DNA of 16,971 nt from an uncultured Verrucomicrobiota bacterium (GCA_946631345.1 CAMPAA010000044.1:1-16971), one strand, 5' to 3'; shown: positions 1 through 8,980, counted from the first letter of the stretch. Numbers and translations are program-made. Notes: generated from the sequence alone by a model not told the origin.

Positions 1-1054
1 TGCCGCCGAAGCTCTGCCCCTTCGCCCGCACGTCCGGCGGGAATATCTCGGAGATGAACACCCATATGACAGCGCTCGCAGAGAACGCGACGGCGGCGAT
101 GAACCCGTACACGCCCGCAAGCGCAAGCCATGGCGCACAGGCCGCCCCAAGCGAAATCTGCCATGCGACAAGCCCGTGCATCGCCGCCATCGCCGCACAG
201 CCGGCAATGAGCATCGGCCGCCGCCCGACGCGGTCTATGAAGAAGAACGCCGCAACGGTGAAGACCAGGTTCACCACGCCCACTCCGATCGTTCCCGCCA
301 GCGAAACCAGTTCGCTTCCATCGCCGAAGATCATCCTGAAGATGCGCGGCGCGTAGTAGTTCACCGCATTCACGCCCGAGAGCTGGCTGAAGAACGCCAC
401 CGTGAAGCAGAGCAGCAGCGGCTTCAAATTGCGGCGCACGAACAGCGGGGCCTCCCGCGTCACTTTCGCCTGATGCGGGCTTTCCGGCACTCGCACAAGC
501 GCCGCCAGATACATCAGCACGGGAACGCACTCCGCGCCAAGCATCGCCCGCCACACCACGGCAGGCGACGCCGGAAGCCATCGCGCCACGCAGTAGTTGG
601 ACACATAGGAAACCACAATCCCCAGCACTATGCAGAACTGGTTTACGAGCACAAGCCTTCCTCGCCTCTCCGCAGGCGCAATCTCGGCAATGTACATAGG
701 CACCGCCACTGAAACGCCGCCGATCGCCAGACCTCCGACGAACCGCATCCATCCAAGGACATGCGGGCCTGCGCTTCCACCCGGCGTCAGCGCACACCCA
801 GCCGCAGAGACGAAGAACAGCACGCCCATCCATACCAAGGTCGGCTTGCGCCCGAGCCCGTCGCACATGCGCCCCGCCGCCAGCGCGCCGAAGACAGTGC
901 CTATCAGCGCGCCCGCAACAACCAGCCCATGCCAGAACGGCGCAAGCGCGAACTCCGCCTGTATCGCCTCCTCGCAGCCGGAGATGACGCCGGAGTCAAA
1001 TCCGAAAAGCAGCCCGCCGAGCGAAACGGCGCACGTTATCCAGTAAAGATTCAT
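1..1054 (-). CDS. Sugar-porter family MFS transporter (3' end outside window)
   Basis: This is the N-terminal 351 residues of a proton-coupled sugar transporter of the XylE/AraE/GLUT class, in the inner membrane; the C terminus lies beyond the left edge. Family signatures in order are GRxxDGLGRKP at residues 61-71, PMYIAEIAPAERRG at 119-132, PESP at 190-193, QLSGVNAVNYYAP at 224-236, DRVGRRP at 274-280 and SEIFPPDVRAKG at 335-346. Hydrophobic segments between them fit about ten transmembrane helices of the usual twelve. The ATG at 1054 is the only start that puts the first helix (ITCAVSLGGLLFGFDSG) at the N terminus; a GAGAG sequence about ten bases upstream is a weak ribosome site. The loop after PESP is unusually short. 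It is the last visible gene of the minus operon, 47 bases after the preceding stop, and probably imports the sugar released by the exported enzymes. The substrate cannot be assigned from sequence. Confidence 0.93.
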   Translation of the reverse strand, partial: MNLYWITCAVSLGGLLFGFDSGVISGCEEAIQAEFALAPFWHGLVVAGALIGTVFGALAAGRMCDGLGRKPTLVWMGVLFFVSAAGCALTPGGSAGPHVLGWMRFVGGLAIGGVSVAVPMYIAEIAPAERRGRLVLVNQFCIVLGIVVSYVSNYCVARWLPASPAVVWRAMLGAECVPVLMYLAALVRVPESPHQAKVTREAPLFVRRNLKPLLLCFTVAFFSQLSGVNAVNYYAPRIFRMIFGDGSELVSLAGTIGVGVVNLVFTVAAFFFIDRVGRRPMLIAGCAAMAAMHGLVAWQISLGAACAPWLALAGVYGFIAAVAFSASAVIWVFISEIFPPDVRAKGQSFGG

Positions 1055-1101
1055 CTCGCATCTCTCACTAACTACGAACAACTATCGACTAACGACTGCC
1101 G
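1055..1101 (-). other. TAGT-rich spacer between hydrolase and transporter genes
   Basis: This 47-base spacer is low in complexity. Read on the minus strand it carries four TAGT words (plus-strand ACTA at 1067, 1071, 1081 and 1088) separated by related CGA/GTTCG segments, giving imperfect short direct repeats. It contains no convincing terminator, so transcription probably continues into the transporter. It could be a degenerate microrepeat or nothing more than biased composition. Confidence 0.3.
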
Positions 1102-2670
1102 CTACCGCTCCGGCCTTGCCCGCATCCTCGCCCGCCTGGCGATTTCCTCCCACGGATCGTCGCTGTTCCAGAACAACTCCGCCTGGCAGTGCGTGGCGAA
1201 TCCAAACGGGGGATTGTACTCCGCCACCGCATTGAACTCTTTGGGCGGATGCTCGCCGGCACGTATGTGGCGGACAAACTCATGGGCGGATTTCCCGTTC
1301 AGGATCCAGTCCTCGTCGAAGGAGGCATAGCGCGGCACCGTGACCGCCTGGTCGCGGGCGAGCAGACGGCTTCCGGCGCATCCGAGCATGAACGGCCCAG
1401 CCGGCGGCACGTAGTTCTTCCAATCCATCCTCAGCTGCGCCTTCCACGCAAGGCCGACCGATTTGTTGAGGGCGAGTATCTGGTCGCAGAACGCGGTATC
1501 CGGCGGCTCGATCCTGCCGTTTGTCTCCCAGAACGGAAACCCGCCGCAGTTCTCCCACAGTATCTCGAGCGAAGGATCGACTTTTGCGATGGCCTCTGCC
1601 GCCCCCTCCCTTTTCATGGAGTTGCTGTGCAGCCCGAAAACGATCTCAAGCCCAGGAGCCTCGGCGCGGATGCGCTTCGAAACCTCGTTCACAAGCTCGG
1701 TCACCGCCTCGGGAATGGAACGCCCGCCGATCTCTCGCTTGTTTGTCTCGGTGAAGCTCTGGAAGTAGATTCCGTCCCCGCCCATCGGCTTCCACTTCTG
1801 CCGCCACTCGTCGACGATGTCATCGGCAAGCTTGCCGAAGTCAAGCCCCTTGCCCTCCTTCCCGCTCAGCGTCCAGCCCCACGAAAAGCCCCAGAACACC
1901 TTTACGCCCCAGCTGTGTGCGCACGCCACGACTTCGCGCGCGTTCACCACCAGCTGATCATTCCAGAGGATTGCCCGGTTGAACCGCGCGCGGGCCAAGG
2001 CTCGGAAGGTCTCCCGGTAGTCGTCCACCACATGCCCCCATGAAAAGATGCTTCGCACAAATGTCTGCGGTTGGCGGCGGCATTCGTATTCTGGAATCCT
2101 GTCCGCGCGGAAGAACATCCCCGCATACCGCCCGTGCTGGGAGGTGATCTTGCTCTCCAGCGTAGGCGCGACCACATCGAGGAAATCGAACGTCGCCCAC
2201 AAGACGGCTTCCGGCGTGTCACCCGCAATCAGCACGATGTTACGCCCATTCTCATGCAGCGTGCGAATGAGATCCCCTCCAGCCGGCAGGGTCACGTGCC
2301 CCGCGTGACCGCCGCCCGCGCCATCAAGATATTTCCTCAGCGTGGCATTCTCCGACGGCCTCCCTACAACGATGACATCACGCTTGCCCTTCACCGGCTC
2401 GCCGCCGTCCTTCTCCAAAGGAAGCACAAGCGCGGTCGCAAGATGCCCTTCGCGCAGGAAGTAGGGGCCCAAACGCTCCGTCAGAGTCTCGAGCGCATGC
2501 CCCTCCGGTCCTTCGGACGAAGAGTACACCACCTTCCATGTGCCGCCGCGCATTTCGCTCGGCTTCACGCCATCAAACACCACCGCCGCCTCGTTGACCT
2601 GCGCATCGTCCGCACCGCACAAGGATGCGGCCACTGAAAATGCCGCGCACACACAAGCAATCAATTTCAT
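1102..2670 (-). CDS. Secreted GH20/GH67-like TIM-barrel protein, putative glycoside hydrolase
   Basis: This 522-residue exported protein has the layout of glycosidases with a GH20b/GH67N-type N-terminal domain before a TIM barrel. Residues 1-20 form a signal peptide (MKLIACVCAAFSVAASLCGA, cleavage probably before DD). Residues about 95-168 contain the alpha/beta N-domain, with DVIVVGRPSEN and IVLIAGDTPEAVLWATFDFLD. The barrel follows from about 185. Acidic candidates for catalysis lie at strand ends: E308 in SFTETN and E373 in ILWENCGG. ATG 2670 is chosen over the in-frame GTG at 2676 because the AAGGA ribosome site is nine bases from the ATG but only three from the GTG. The gene starts 23 bases after the metallophosphoesterase stop, so it is operonic. 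The glycosidase role is inferred from fold-like features; I do not recognise an exact CAZy family. Confidence 0.75.
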   Translation of the reverse strand: MKLIACVCAAFSVAASLCGADDAQVNEAAVVFDGVKPSEMRGGTWKVVYSSSEGPEGHALETLTERLGPYFLREGHLATALVLPLEKDGGEPVKGKRDVIVVGRPSENATLRKYLDGAGGGHAGHVTLPAGGDLIRTLHENGRNIVLIAGDTPEAVLWATFDFLDVVAPTLESKITSQHGRYAGMFFRADRIPEYECRRQPQTFVRSIFSWGHVVDDYRETFRALARARFNRAILWNDQLVVNAREVVACAHSWGVKVFWGFSWGWTLSGKEGKGLDFGKLADDIVDEWRQKWKPMGGDGIYFQSFTETNKREIGGRSIPEAVTELVNEVSKRIRAEAPGLEIVFGLHSNSMKREGAAEAIAKVDPSLEILWENCGGFPFWETNGRIEPPDTAFCDQILALNKSVGLAWKAQLRMDWKNYVPPAGPFMLGCAGSRLLARDQAVTVPRYASFDEDWILNGKSAHEFVRHIRAGEHPPKEFNAVAEYNPPFGFATHCQAELFWNSDDPWEEIARRARMRARPER

Positions 2671-2693
2671 TTCCACAGTTCCTTTCTTGACGT

Positions 2694-4406
2694 CTAAACC
2701 AGTCGTTCTATCTCGACATGCTCAAAGCGCACCTTGCCGGGGGTACCCTCACGCACAAGGAAATAGTAGTCGTAGTCCGCCTTAGGCTTCGTGAACTCGA
2801 TCACATATCGCTGAAGCCCTGAGTCTCCCTTCGGGGTGGCGATGCGCTGGTTGGCGTTCTGGAGCGGCGTTGGGTTGCGCAGAACGAGCGTCCACTGTCC
2901 GCCTCCATCCTGTATCATCCGCATGTCAATGGTAAAGCGGAACTTCGTTCCCGCCGGGCCGTCCCAAACGCCCTTCGGCAAAATGAGACGAGCCTCGTGT
3001 GTGTTGTGCAGATAGAATCCATCACCATCGACCTTGAGCGGGCTGCCGCCCTTCAGGCCCGTCAGGCAGGGACATTCCTTCATCGGATCGTCGCTCCTCC
3101 ACACGAGCATGCCATCCTTCGCTTTCGCCGGGACAATGGCCTCCGCAACGATCGGCCTGCCTTTGGTGCCGTATGCGTTCACCGGGGTCACCGAGAAGCG
3201 AACCGTCTCCCCCTCGGTGAAATAGCCTGCAGGGAATGAATGCGCCGCCTGACCTTTCTTTTCGAAATCCTCAAGGTAGAAATCGGTGAAGATGTCCTGT
3301 CGCGCGTAAGCCTTCCACGCCCCATCCGCCGCCTTGCGCTCGATTTCAATCCTGTATTCGAACGCCCCGCCACCCCGCGCTTCCGGGAACGACAGGTTGA
3401 ACCTCTTGAACGGAACGGCATCCGGCATCGCCTCAAGGCGCGCCCCGCGCGGAAACGCCGCGACAGGCGTGGCTTTCGCGCGCCGCGCCGGGGCGAGAGG
3501 TGCCGAGGATTCGTCGAAAGGAAGCGGCACCACCCACCGCGCATCGGCGCATATCTCGGTTTCAGGCCGGCGTATGTCAAACCTGCGGAACTCCAGCCTA
3601 TCTCGGAAAACATCCATGACAAGCACATTGAAGCACGGCTTGCGCGTTGGAGCGGTGCCCACAAGGTTCCCGCCCCAAGTCGAAAGGCATCCGCAATTCA
3701 CGACTGTGAACGGCCCTTGCCACACAGATGTGTCGATTCGCAGAGACTGATGCACGTGTCCCGTGAGATCGACGACCGATGGATACTTCTTGAGTATGTC
3801 GTACCGCCTCCTGTCTCCCCAGATTCGGCTGTTGTACACCGTCTCGAACGGCGGCACATGGTCGCAGACGAACACCGGCTTTCCGGGATGTTTCGCCACG
3901 GCGTCCGCCACCATTGCCTCGTACCTCTTAAAATCGGCCCACTGCGGCATTACGACGAACGGAAAGCCCTTCAGCTCGAACGAATCGTAAAGTCCGTTCG
4001 GGGACTTCAAGAGACTGGCCGCCAGTTCACACGCCTCCTGCCACTTTGGCGTGTTGCGGTCCATGTCGCCCTGATAGCCGTAGTAGTCGTGCCAGGCGAA
4101 CACGTACACCTCGCGCGGATGATCCGCTCCCTGCGGCCACGCCTCGTCCACCGTCTCGCGATAGCCTTTGTATCCTTCAGGATAGTTGTGGTCCGCAATG
4201 TCGCCCATGTTTGCGACCATGTCCACACCCTCTCTGCGGAAGAGCTTCCATGCGCCGCCGACGCGCACGCAGCTTTTCTTGTCGTTTCGGATGTGGGTGT
4301 CGGAGAGAAGCCCCACCTTCAGGAGCGGCTTGTCGCGGCCTTCCCCGGCAGCCGCCGGCAACGCCGCAACCGCGGCAAACGACCCTATGAATTGACGTCT
4401 GTTCAT
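2694..4406 (-). CDS. Tat-exported calcineurin-like metallophosphoesterase with C-terminal beta domains
   Basis: This 570-residue protein begins with a twin-arginine signal (NRRQFIGSF then AAVAALPAAAGEG), so it is probably folded and loaded with metal before export. The phosphoesterase domain spans about residues 28-280: D36/H38 in LSDTHI, D69 in NMGDIADH, H106 in AWHDYYG, H183 in CDHVPP, and H217/H219 in TGHVHQ. The usual GNH(D/E) block reads A-W-H-D, so the metal-ligand Asn is replaced by Trp. Residues about 310-420 look like an Ig/fibronectin-type domain (ITVTPVNAYGTKG-like strands) and 430-570 like a second beta sandwich. An in-frame ATG at 4418 would add MDIN; neither start has a clear ribosome site, and I prefer 4406 because it puts the RR pair at the N terminus. 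Longer extensions would overlap the upstream gene. Substrate unknown; a phosphate or phosphodiester on a glycan is one possibility. Confidence 0.85.
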   Translation of the reverse strand: MNRRQFIGSFAAVAALPAAAGEGRDKPLLKVGLLSDTHIRNDKKSCVRVGGAWKLFRREGVDMVANMGDIADHNYPEGYKGYRETVDEAWPQGADHPREVYVFAWHDYYGYQGDMDRNTPKWQEACELAASLLKSPNGLYDSFELKGFPFVVMPQWADFKRYEAMVADAVAKHPGKPVFVCDHVPPFETVYNSRIWGDRRRYDILKKYPSVVDLTGHVHQSLRIDTSVWQGPFTVVNCGCLSTWGGNLVGTAPTRKPCFNVLVMDVFRDRLEFRRFDIRRPETEICADARWVVPLPFDESSAPLAPARRAKATPVAAFPRGARLEAMPDAVPFKRFNLSFPEARGGGAFEYRIEIERKAADGAWKAYARQDIFTDFYLEDFEKKGQAAHSFPAGYFTEGETVRFSVTPVNAYGTKGRPIVAEAIVPAKAKDGMLVWRSDDPMKECPCLTGLKGGSPLKVDGDGFYLHNTHEARLILPKGVWDGPAGTKFRFTIDMRMIQDGGGQWTLVLRNPTPLQNANQRIATPKGDSGLQRYVIEFTKPKADYDYYFLVREGTPGKVRFEHVEIERLV

Positions 4407-4440
4407 GTTTATGTCCATTGGTTTGCAGTTGATGGTGGCG

Positions 4441-7098
4441 TCATCTGATGGAGAACACAATACCACGCGGAACCACCTTGAGAGTACCGTTGGAATTGAC
4501 AACAAGCATCTTGCCGCCAGAGCCGCCCCCATTCACGGAAAGTGTCCATTTTTTCAAGTTGCCGAGATCCGTAGCGTTCAGGAACACACCTTCCACGGCT
4601 CCATCGCTTCCAAGATTTGCGATCTCCAGCTCTCCGCTCTCCGCCAGCGAGAAGCCGTCAATCGTTCCGGCATTGGCAGCATCAATCCTGATTGAAGAGA
4701 GCACCACCTCGCCGATGGCCTTTAGCGTCGCGCCCGAAGCGACTGATACTGCATTGGTGAAAGCGGATGACGCGCGACAGGAAGGATACTGTGCGATTTC
4801 CTGGGCATTTTCATTCGGCTCAGAATATTTTTTGGTCCTGCTGTCATAATACTTGTACCCTGAAAAGCACCACGAAACCGTTTCGGTTGGCGGCGTTGCA
4901 TCCGCCATGCTGTGCAGAACATCCCAATGGATGCCATCGGCAGATCCCTCAAGAAGCCATGCCTTGGGATTTTGTTTCCAGTTGGAAGTTTGACTTACAC
5001 CTTGGTTAATGCACACATCGTAGTACTTCGCCGGTTTTGAGCCGTCGGGAAGTCTCATGAGTATCGGAATCCACGTGTCTGGTTTTGCCGTTTCAGGGTA
5101 TTCAAGCGTCGTCGTGCCGTCCCTGTAATAGCAGATGTTCACCACATCCGTCTTGCCGTCCACAAGGTTCGTGATGCCGCGACCGCTTGAAATCCGGTAT
5201 TCGCCGATGCGGGGAAGCGACAGCTGCCCCGGAAGCGTTCCGCACCAGTTGTTCGTGAAGGTGAGACCGGTATTGACCCTGTTGCCGTCTTCGTCGGAAA
5301 GGGCAAACTCCACAAGATACAAGTCGCTGGCGGTATTCGCCCCTTTGTTTTTCACAGTCCACTTGAACCACTTGTAGCATCCGGGATCGCGACGTATGCG
5401 GAGCGTGCCGCCTTTCACGGAGACCGTGCCGGAGAACGTGTTGGAGCCATTCAAGGTCCAGATACCGTCGCCCTCCTTGACTATGGAGACCGGACTTGCC
5501 GCCGTATCCGAGATTCCGGCGATTTCGCTCTCGCCCGAACCAGCGCCGGAAAGGTAGAGAGTCTTGGCGCCAGCGGCAGTTGGTGCGACGCCCGAGAAAC
5601 GCCATGGATGCGGCGTGTCGTTCTTGAGCTTCGCATCTCCAACGAGCGCAATGGGGCGTTTGGTCGCGTATGCGCCATTCGTGCCGGTGAACTCGAATGT
5701 GGCCGTCTTGCCGGCGGAGCCAAGCCAATAGGCATAAGGTCCGGGATGGGCCGCATCATCGCGCAGGCCGTAATACGATGCCGTAAGGTTCGTTGCGAAC
5801 CCAAGTGCGCATGGAGTACCGGCCTCTTCCATCGAATCGAACTGGAGAGTTCCGTTCTTGACCGCCATGCTCGTCCAGAATGTGCGCTGCGTACGGTTTT
5901 CGGGCGCATCGGCAAACCGCCACACGCCACTTCCGGCCTTCTCGACAAAGAAGCAGTAGTTTGTCGTGTTGTACGTGCGGGTGGTCATGGCTCCCGAGAA
6001 GACGCATGCCGTCCCGTTGGAACCGGTCAGCCCAAAGATGCCCATTCCGTTGTTGGACGAATTCCCGCCCAACACAATGTCGCCCCGCCAAATGAGGCCT
6101 CCCGTCGCGCCACCATCGATAAACGAAATCCCCATGTTTGGACGCAACACGCTGAACGACCGGTCTGTCTCGTCGTCCGCGCCAAGGTAGAGAAGGCCGC
6201 CGCCGTAATTGAGCGTGCGAATGTCATTGTCGATGCCTACGGAAGACGGACTCCCCTTCAACCCCAGCTTTGCCACCCCGGTGACGCCCACGCCGCGTGC
6301 GGCAAGGGTTTCGATATCGCGAACCGATGTGCTGGTGTTGTAGATAGTGAAGTCCGCGTCCGAAAACACGTTGTTGTCCCCCCGGAGCATTACCCTTCCA
6401 CTTGATTCATAATAGTATAGACCGGCTATGCGCCCGGCAAAATCGTGCGACACATTTGCCCCTGTTCCTGAAACGGGTACATTCAGGTTTATGTTTCTGT
6501 AGCCGCTCGTCACCTCGTTTGTGACAAGACCCGATCCGGTAAGCCCATACAGGAGCGTTGTCGCGCCTGGCGACGTAACAAGAGTTGCGGCGGACGCTAT
6601 GTCCACGGGACCGTATCGATATCCCGACGTGACGACCGGATGTCTCACAGTTCCATTTTCGATGAAGAGCCGTGACATGTAAGCAAACGCCGCTGAATTT
6701 GCGAACGTTAGCGTGCCAGCGCCCTTCTTTACCACGACACCGGCCAGATCGCCGTCCGCCATCGCGCCAAGAGCACAGTTGATGGTGAGGTCGGAGTCGC
6801 CCATGTCGAAAACGATCTTGCCGTCCTCCTTCCCGTCCTCATCGAGCAACTTCACCTGCGCAAGGGCCGCAACAACCGAAGCCGATGCAGCATCCTTCAC
6901 ATAAACCGTCATTCCGGCGGGGATCTCCACGATGTCGCCCGCGCCTGGTGCGCCACTCTCGAAGTTGCCGCCGCCCTCGGTCCAGTCGCTGTCGTTGTTA
7001 GCCCCAGTCCACACATACGTATCGGCCAACGATGCACATGCGGCAACGATAATCGACATGACGACGGACAGCTGCGATTGTTTTTTGATCGTGTACAT
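4441..7098 (-). CDS. Autotransporter-associated beta-strand (PATR) repeat protein, secreted or surface
   Basis: This is an 885-residue exported protein. A basic N terminus (KK at 5-6) and hydrophobic segment end in ASLA/DT, giving signal-peptidase I cleavage near residue 25; VAAC at 18-21 is also an acceptable lipobox. The mature protein opens with TYVWTGANNDSDW, typical of PATR proteins of PVC bacteria. PATR-type blocks, with a G-x-G-T/I-W/L start and an NGTL/GGTL end, occur near residues 124-155, 384-421 and 538-570, the last with GSNTFSGTVSVKGGTLRI. Residues about 575-745 resemble a discoidin-like binding region (ITNLVDGKTD, WLLEGSADGIHWDVL). The end shows no beta-barrel translocator and no obvious PEP-CTERM or LPXTG sorting signal. 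The AGAGGTGA ribosome site overlaps the preceding gene's stop, implying translational coupling. A likely role is a beta-helical adhesin or glycan-binding protein. Confidence 0.85.
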   Translation of the reverse strand: MYTIKKQSQLSVVMSIIVAACASLADTYVWTGANNDSDWTEGGGNFESGAPGAGDIVEIPAGMTVYVKDAASASVVAALAQVKLLDEDGKEDGKIVFDMGDSDLTINCALGAMADGDLAGVVVKKGAGTLTFANSAAFAYMSRLFIENGTVRHPVVTSGYRYGPVDIASAATLVTSPGATTLLYGLTGSGLVTNEVTSGYRNINLNVPVSGTGANVSHDFAGRIAGLYYYESSGRVMLRGDNNVFSDADFTIYNTSTSVRDIETLAARGVGVTGVAKLGLKGSPSSVGIDNDIRTLNYGGGLLYLGADDETDRSFSVLRPNMGISFIDGGATGGLIWRGDIVLGGNSSNNGMGIFGLTGSNGTACVFSGAMTTRTYNTTNYCFFVEKAGSGVWRFADAPENRTQRTFWTSMAVKNGTLQFDSMEEAGTPCALGFATNLTASYYGLRDDAAHPGPYAYWLGSAGKTATFEFTGTNGAYATKRPIALVGDAKLKNDTPHPWRFSGVAPTAAGAKTLYLSGAGSGESEIAGISDTAASPVSIVKEGDGIWTLNGSNTFSGTVSVKGGTLRIRRDPGCYKWFKWTVKNKGANTASDLYLVEFALSDEDGNRVNTGLTFTNNWCGTLPGQLSLPRIGEYRISSGRGITNLVDGKTDVVNICYYRDGTTTLEYPETAKPDTWIPILMRLPDGSKPAKYYDVCINQGVSQTSNWKQNPKAWLLEGSADGIHWDVLHSMADATPPTETVSWCFSGYKYYDSRTKKYSEPNENAQEIAQYPSCRASSAFTNAVSVASGATLKAIGEVVLSSIRIDAANAGTIDGFSLAESGELEIANLGSDGAVEGVFLNATDLGNLKKWTLSVNGGGSGGKMLVVNSNGTLKVVPRGIVFSIR

Positions 7099-7101
7099 GG
7101 A

Positions 7102-8946
7102 TCACCTCTTCTTTGATGACTGGTCTGCTGAAAATGCTGCGGCCCTCTGCACAACGAGCGGCTCGAAGAAACGGCGGCGGAGCGTATCCACGCGCACCGC
7201 TTCCGGAGACCCCTTCCTTACGGCGCGCTTTGCTGTCGCAAGATATCCTTCCAGCTCCGCCATGACGGCGTCGCTGTAGACGTCGCGGTATATCTCCATC
7301 TCCTTCGGAGGCAGAATCTCCTCGCCGTATTCCGTCTCTGGGATCATGGAGGGTATCGCGATCTTGCCTATCCATAATTTCTCGACCTTGTCCAGGAACT
7401 TCCCGACATGCGGTGCCCCCTTCCCAAAAAGAAGCCTGTTGTGCTCGTCGAGGACTGAATCCACATTGATGTCTGGATTCCACGCGAACTTCGAGAACAC
7501 GTAATAGTTGAGATACTGGTAGAACACGGTGTCGCCGGCGGCGTTGGATTCGAGATAGGAACCGCCCATGTAAGGCGCGGCGCGGCGGTGGAACTCGATG
7601 TAGGCATGCGGCGCGTGTTGCGGCACGGCATGGGCCTGCAGGCGCCAGTAGTTTTTCATCGGATACATCCACACCCATGCCACCTTCCGCCCGATCTTCT
7701 CGGACCAGCGGCGTATGAAATCGATCTGCCAATCGAGTATGTCCGGCCGGGCACACGCCCAAGGGCCGCCCACCGCCAGCACCACCTCCACATTTTCCGG
7801 GATGTCGAAATCAGGGATGTTGCGGCTTGGGCCGTACGCCATCTGCGTTACGCAGCCGTCAAGCCCCGCCGCCTTCACGGCCTTCGCAACCGCCACAGTG
7901 TTGCTCCAGATCAGCGACGAGCAGAATCCCGAGGCGAGCGTAAGGTCGTTCGTCTGGTCGTAGCGCGCGAGACAGTTTGCGCATAGGCATGCCTTCATTC
8001 CGTCCTGCGGCATCAGATCCACGTATTTCCAGTTGTGCCGCATCAGCTCTATCGTCTCGTCGCGGAAAACGTCCCACACCGGAGAGGTGTGGCAGAGCTG
8101 CCCGATGTAGTAGCGTCGCGCCGTTTTCGTCTCCGTGCAGCGCGTTCCGTCGGCCCGCAGCTGAAAGTATTCGGGATGCGTCTTGGAGAAGCGGTCTGCG
8201 ATCCTGAACCTGTTTTGCCCGTGGCAGCATGGGATTGCCATCGTGTTCTCCCGCAGACGCAGGCGGTACATTGCCTTGGCTCTGCGCTGGGCGGCGGCAT
8301 CCTCCGCCGGGATGTCTGGCATCGGGTCTGTCCCCTCAAGATAGCAGTTGCGTATCGTGAAGAACGGCTTCACTACATCATTGACAGGCGGTACGCGAAT
8401 CGACTTCGCATGCGGAATCACCGTGCCGTATTCGTCAGGGAAATAGAACCTGACCCCCGCATACCGCTCAAGAAGTTCGCATACGCCAAACGCCGTGGCA
8501 TGTTCGCGGCGCGGATAGACGCCACGCGCGAGATCGCCGCCAAGATCGTTCGCGCGGTGATCGCGCCCGGCCACATACACGCGGCCGCCCTGCGTTTTGA
8601 TGCGGAATGCGTCGCGGTGCGGAAGCGTATCCACATTGATCCCGGCTGCACGGCTCCATTTATTGTCGCCAAGGACGATCTGCACGCGCCCAACGGCGGG
8701 CTCCGTCACCAATGGCACAGGGCTTTCGAATATGCGGGAAAGATGGTTGGTCAAGTCCGAAGCGGCGAAAAGGACGGTTTTGGGGGCGTCAGGCGCAACA
8801 AGCACCTCCGTTCCGCCAGCGGCCAGAACGACCGGCTCGGCCTGCGCCATGCACGGCAGAGGCCGGGCGGCAAGGAAAGCCCACACGGCAAACGCCTTCA
8901 GCGCTACGCCATCCACCACCATATGGCGGACTGCGAGCCATTGCAT
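7102..8946 (-). CDS. Secreted DUF4838-type protein, GH67-like N-domain
   Basis: This 614-residue protein is the first gene of the leftward operon. The start at 8946 is chosen because a predicted promoter (-10 at 8986-8981) puts the transcript start near 8974, just upstream, with an AGG five bases before the ATG; the reading frame stays open to 9153, but upstream starts would precede transcription. The signal peptide has hydrophobic core AFAVWAFLAA and cleavage after AQA. An alpha/beta domain of GH67N type (VQIVLGD, RVYVAGRDHRAND) covers about residues 40-175. The DUF4838 region follows, with CHGQNR, HPEYFQLRADG, the marker LMPQDGMKACLCANC (Cys 320, 322 and 325) and a WVWMYP segment. The family occurs with polysaccharide-degrading genes, but no activity is firmly established to my knowledge. 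The gene ends three bases before the PATR gene. Confidence 0.85.
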   Translation of the reverse strand: MQWLAVRHMVVDGVALKAFAVWAFLAARPLPCMAQAEPVVLAAGGTEVLVAPDAPKTVLFAASDLTNHLSRIFESPVPLVTEPAVGRVQIVLGDNKWSRAAGINVDTLPHRDAFRIKTQGGRVYVAGRDHRANDLGGDLARGVYPRREHATAFGVCELLERYAGVRFYFPDEYGTVIPHAKSIRVPPVNDVVKPFFTIRNCYLEGTDPMPDIPAEDAAAQRRAKAMYRLRLRENTMAIPCCHGQNRFRIADRFSKTHPEYFQLRADGTRCTETKTARRYYIGQLCHTSPVWDVFRDETIELMRHNWKYVDLMPQDGMKACLCANCLARYDQTNDLTLASGFCSSLIWSNTVAVAKAVKAAGLDGCVTQMAYGPSRNIPDFDIPENVEVVLAVGGPWACARPDILDWQIDFIRRWSEKIGRKVAWVWMYPMKNYWRLQAHAVPQHAPHAYIEFHRRAAPYMGGSYLESNAAGDTVFYQYLNYYVFSKFAWNPDINVDSVLDEHNRLLFGKGAPHVGKFLDKVEKLWIGKIAIPSMIPETEYGEEILPPKEMEIYRDVYSDAVMAELEGYLATAKRAVRKGSPEAVRVDTLRRRFFEPLVVQRAAAFSADQSSKKR

Positions 8947-8980
8947 TCGACCTGTTTTGCCTGAAATTCCCATGGCGCGC

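Noticed and set aside
54..1046. Plus-strand frames at the left edge
   Set aside because: They are shadows of the minus-strand sugar porter, whose transporter signatures read continuously across this region.
3240..4448. A 402-codon plus-strand open frame
   Set aside because: It is antisense to the metallophosphoesterase, whose motifs are unmistakable, and its translation is Arg/His-rich with no recognisable fold.
4407..4532. A longer start for the metallophosphoesterase at 4532
   Set aside because: It would overlap the end of the PATR gene by about 90 bases and bury the twin-arginine signal inside the protein.
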